This document shows, in pieces, positions 61,712 to 64,000 of a stretch of 64,000 bases of DNA. The notes under the pieces are model-generated. The model made no database searches. It saw only the letters and a list, made by a program, of their open reading frames with translations, and had not been told where the DNA came from. The stretch lies in the NCBI RefSeq assembly GCF_000772085.1, contig NZ_CP009755.1:310001-374000 (forward strand), given 5' to 3'. Positions within the stretch are counted from its first letter, which is position 1. Each line of letters opens with the position of its first letter. The stretch is from Curtobacterium sp. MR_MD2014. Lineage in GTDB: Bacteria > Actinomycetota > Actinomycetes > Actinomycetales > Microbacteriaceae. A program made the position numbers and the translations under genes.

Positions 61712-62161
61712 TCAGGCGCGCTGGGCCGCCCGGATCGCACGGACGTTCTCGCGGTCCGCACCGAAGGCGGTGAGGAGCAGGACGACGCCGATGATCGCGT
61801 GGAACAGGTTGTCCGCGAAGGTCAGCGCGAAGACGTTCGCCGAGGTGCCACCGAGCGCGAAGCCGTACACCGCCATGACGACGAGCACGACGCCGACCAG
61901 ACGGTTGCCGTTCCGCGCACCGATGGTGGTGCCGAGGCTCGTGATGAGCAGCACGACGGCGAGCAGGATCCAGAGCAGGCACATCGCCGGGTTGACGCCG
62001 AACGCGTTCCAGAGCATCCCGCCCTCGCGGCTGAAGAAGCCCGGGTCGCCGTCGGCGGCGAAGAAGAAGCCGAGGAAGCCCCAGAGCGCCAGGAGCGATC
62101 CCACCGTCAGGGCGAGGCCCCGGTTCGGCGACGCCGTGATGCTGGGTTCCTTGATGGCCAC
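61712..62161 (-). CDS. DUF4383 membrane protein
   Basis: 149 residues from GTG 62161, preceded by AGGAGGAG at good spacing. Four membrane helices (ALTVGSLLALWGFLGFFF, CLLWILLAVVLLITSLG, RLVGVVLVVMAVYGFAL, LFHAIIGVVLLLTAFG). The HAIIG of helix 4 and a GV(N)P segment (FGVNPAMCLLWI) are the DUF4383 hallmarks. Function unknown. Divergent from the PAP2 phosphatase. Confidence 0.88.
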   Translation of the reverse strand: MAIKEPSITASPNRGLALTVGSLLALWGFLGFFFAADGDPGFFSREGGMLWNAFGVNPAMCLLWILLAVVLLITSLGTTIGARNGNRLVGVVLVVMAVYGFALGGTSANVFALTFADNLFHAIIGVVLLLTAFGADRENVRAIRAAQRA

Positions 62162-62369
62162 TTCGGTCTCCTCCTGGTACAGGGTGGTCGCACCGGACGG
62201 ACCGGCGGCGGGAGCCGGAGCACCTGCCCGCGGTGCACGGGTGGTGCGGCCGTCGGATCCTGAGGTGGCTGACCCCTGGTTCACAGGCGCGGACCGGCGG
62301 ACCAACGGTATCGTGTCGGACCCCGACCGTCCGAATCGCACGCGCGGCACCAGCCGGACGAGGAGACCG

Positions 62370-63296
62370 ATGATCGCCACACCGAGGAGGACCACGCCGG
62401 TGACCCGCACGCCCGAACGCACCGCGCCCGAGTCGCGCGGACCGTTGGTCTCGCGGCGCTTGCGGTGGGGGCTGCTGGCGGCTCTGGGGTTCGTGATCGT
62501 GCCTCTCGTCTACGCCGTCGCCGTGCTGACGCCGGTCGGGCAGCGGGTCGAGGACGCCGCGCTCGGCGGGGTCCGGGAGTCCGACCTGTTCGGGTCGGAC
62601 ACTGCACTGAACGTCATCTCGGTGCCGGTCATCCTGTTGCTGGTGGTCGTGATCGCCGCCGTCGCGTTCGCCCGGCGCCGGCTCGCGGTCGGACTCGGAG
62701 CGGGCGTCGTGGTGCTCGCGTCGGCAGCCACCTCGACTCTCGTGAAGCGTATCGCCGAGCGCCCGGAGATCGCCCAGTCGGAGACGCCCAACTCGTACCC
62801 TTCCGGACACGCGACGATCGCGCTCGCGGCACTGTTCGCCGTGCTCCTCGTGACGCCCCGGCGCTGGCGACCGGTGGTGACGATCGTGGGGGCTGCCTAC
62901 GCCGTGTTCGTGGCGAACCAGACGGTCGTGTACGGCTGGCACCGGGTGAGTGACATCGTCGGGGCCTGCGCGATCGCCCTGTTCTGGCTCGGGCTCGTCC
63001 GTGCCGTCGGACCGCGGGTCGACCGCGGGGAGCGCGGTGACCGGGACGGGCGTCGGGGACCCCGTCGCCTGGTGACCGCGTTGCTCCTGGTCGCGACGGG
63101 CGTCGGTCTGCTCGTCGGGGTGGTCGCCGTGGTCGCGGGCCTGGCCGGGATCGCCGACCTGCACGATGCGGTCCTGGTCGCGGGCCGCATGGCGTCGAGC
63201 GTGAGCGTGCTGGCGGTCGTCACGGTCGTGTGGCTCGCTGACGGGCTCCACCACGCCGCGCAGACGGACGAACGCGCCCTGCCGCCCCGCCGCTGA
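62370..63296 (+). CDS. PAP2-family membrane phosphatase
   Basis: 308 residues; ATG after GAGGAGA; TATCGT near 62309 may be its -10. The three catalytic blocks are KRIAERP near 120, [11 protein letters not shown] near 136 and [11 protein letters not shown] near 189, so both His residues are present. Six to eight membrane helices, with extra C-terminal helices beyond the catalytic core. Dephosphorylates lipid phosphates such as undecaprenyl pyrophosphate or phosphatidate. Confidence 0.93.
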   Translation: MIATPRRTTPVTRTPERTAPESRGPLVSRRLRWGLLAALGFVIVPLVYAVAVLTPVGQRVEDAALGGVRESDLFGSDTALNVISVPVILLLVVVIAAVAFARRRLAVGLGAGVVVLASAATSTLVKRIAERPEIAQSETPNSYPSGHATIALAALFAVLLVTPRRWRPVVTIVGAAYAVFVANQTVVYGWHRVSDIVGACAIALFWLGLVRAVGPRVDRGERGDRDGRRGPRRLVTALLLVATGVGLLVGVVAVVAGLAGIADLHDAVLVAGRMASSVSVLAVVTVVWLADGLHHAAQTDERALPPRR

Positions 63297-63360
63297 GCTG
63301 CAGTCCAGGCGGACTGCCCCCCCCGAACGAGCGGACGCCTCGACGACCGGGAGGCGTCGC

Positions 63361-63464
63361 CGCTGAACACCTCCGGGCACACCCGGCGCTGAACGCCTCC
63401 GGGCACACCCGGCGCTGAACGCCTCCGGGTACACCTTGCGCTGTGCGCCTCCGGACGCACCCGG
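63361..63464. repeat. Four tandem 26-bp repeats
   Basis: Units at 63361-63386, 63387-63412, 63413-63438 and 63439-63464 begin CGCTGAAC(A/G)CCTCCGGG and end CACCCGG, the third and fourth diverging. A fifth starts with CGCTG. They lie between the PAP2 gene and the promoter of the monooxygenase gene, downstream of one and upstream of the other. Confidence 0.88.
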
Positions 63465-63509
63465 CGCTGGCGGGAATGCCCGACGCTGCGGTACGTTGTA
63501 ACCGGCAAG

Positions 63510-63527
63510 TCGATGCAAACGCATCGA
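63510..63527. promoter_or_regulatory. Palindrome in the leader of the luciferase-like gene
   Basis: TCGATGC-AAAC-GCATCGA is a perfect 7-bp inverted repeat with a 4-base centre. A -10-like TACGTT (63492-63497) lies just upstream. A likely repressor site or leader hairpin. Confidence 0.55.
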
Positions 63528-63567
63528 ACCAGCAGCACCAGCAGCCAGCACCAGGAGGCGGGCACCA

Positions 63568-64000
63568 TGCAGTTCGGGATCTTCACCGTCAGCGACGTCA
63601 CGACGGACCCCACGACCGGCACCACGCCGGACGACACCCAGCGCGTCCGGGACATCCTGACGATCGCCGAGCACGCGGACCAGGCCGGCCTCGACGTCTT
63701 CGCCACCGGCGAGCACCACAACCCGCCGTTCGTCGCCTCGAGCCCGACGACGATGCTCGGCTACCTGGCCGGTCGGACGGAACACATCACCCTGTCCACG
63801 AGCACGACCCTCGTCACCACGAACGACCCGGTCCGCATCGCCGAGGAGTACGCGATGCTCCAGGTCATCAGCGACGGCCGCATGGACCTCATGATGGGCC
63901 GCGGCAACACCGGTCCGGTCTACCCGTGGTTCGGGCAGGACATCCGTCAGGGCGTGAACCTGGCCATCGAGAACTACGCGCTCATCCGCCAGCTGTGGGA
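63568..64000 (+). CDS. Luciferase-like (LLM class) flavin-dependent monooxygenase, N-terminal part
   Basis: ATG at 63568 after AGGAGG; 144 codons are visible before the window ends, so the C-terminus is missing. MQFGIFTVSDVT starts the TIM barrel, then ADQAGLDVFATGEHHNPPFVASSP near 37-60 (bacterial luciferase-type GEHH), STSTTLVTTNDPVRIAEEYAML near 77-98 and the GRMDLMMGRGN segment near 104. It uses FMNH2 and O2 on an unknown substrate. The leader contains a palindrome and, upstream, tandem repeats. Confidence 0.9.

Overview
The window is very GC-rich with strongly G/C-biased third codon positions. Genes are packed with ATGA, GTGA or TGATG overlaps, and about a dozen start codons lie only 6-7 bases after a TANNNT -10 box, i.e. 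they look leaderless. Together with the protein families (DUF1206, DUF4166, DUF4383, CopD-CtaG fusion, cysteine-free L33/S14) this indicates a high-GC actinobacterium. A Microbacteriaceae member, perhaps Curtobacterium-like, is my best guess, but this is inference from gene style and not a database match. I saw no tRNA, rRNA, CRISPR array, transposase or phage module.

Layout: 1-12.5 kb holds a cut-off hypothetical gene, phosphoketolase (xfp), a secreted protein, a DUF1992 protein, a Na+/Ca2+ exchanger-like protein, a GH15 glucanase, an rtcB RNA ligase with an elaborate upstream region (14-bp inverted repeat over the promoter, 34-codon small ORF, three tandem 23-bp hairpins), DUF1206, SMP-30 and an alpha/beta hydrolase. 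12.5-18.2 kb is a redox and stress block: MarR, then dps-SDR-FAD oxidoreductase, an NAD(P)H:FMN reductase behind nested palindromes, and a GH13 alpha-glucosidase. 18.3-25.8 kb holds an L-type-lectin/DUF11 surface protein, two coupled membrane proteins, an ECF sigma factor with an overlapping membrane partner, a LysR/MFS divergent pair and a secreted toxin-like protein. 25.8-37.9 kb holds a CDF transporter, DUF4166 plus epimerase, an EamA/LysR divergent pair, purB with a tyrosine phosphatase, hisC and a three-gene 2-oxoacid dehydrogenase operon.

38-49 kb is the most accessory-like part. It has an AbiE-type toxin-antitoxin pair whose leaderless promoter sits in a perfect 26-bp palindrome. Next come a GNAT enzyme and a lactococcin-972-type bacteriocin locus (precursor, multi-spanning membrane protein, ABC ATPase), with an envelope group upstream: response regulator, histidine kinase, MprF-like DUF2156 protein and membrane esterase. 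These may act together: the bacteriocin family targets lipid II, and the kinase plus lipid-modifying protein would suit envelope self-protection (inference).

49-64 kb holds a DasR-like GntR regulator with matching operator-like sites around a split PTS (IIA, IIB, IIC) and a Zur-type zinc-uptake operon (binding protein, ATPase, permease, Zur) with an operator overlapping a consensus TTGACA box. Then come a hydrolase, a 477-bp gene-free stretch containing a long rpmB leader, rpmB-rpmG-rpsN, an HU protein, a CopD-CtaG fusion with a Pif1-like helicase, DUF4383, a PAP2 phosphatase and a cut-off luciferase-like monooxygenase.

A recurrent intergenic theme is a hairpin built on the core GGAGGCGCGG/CCGCGCCTCC. 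Five gene ends carry it as a complete hairpin (one as a tandem pair), and partial copies occur elsewhere. It looks like a sequence-conserved terminator family.
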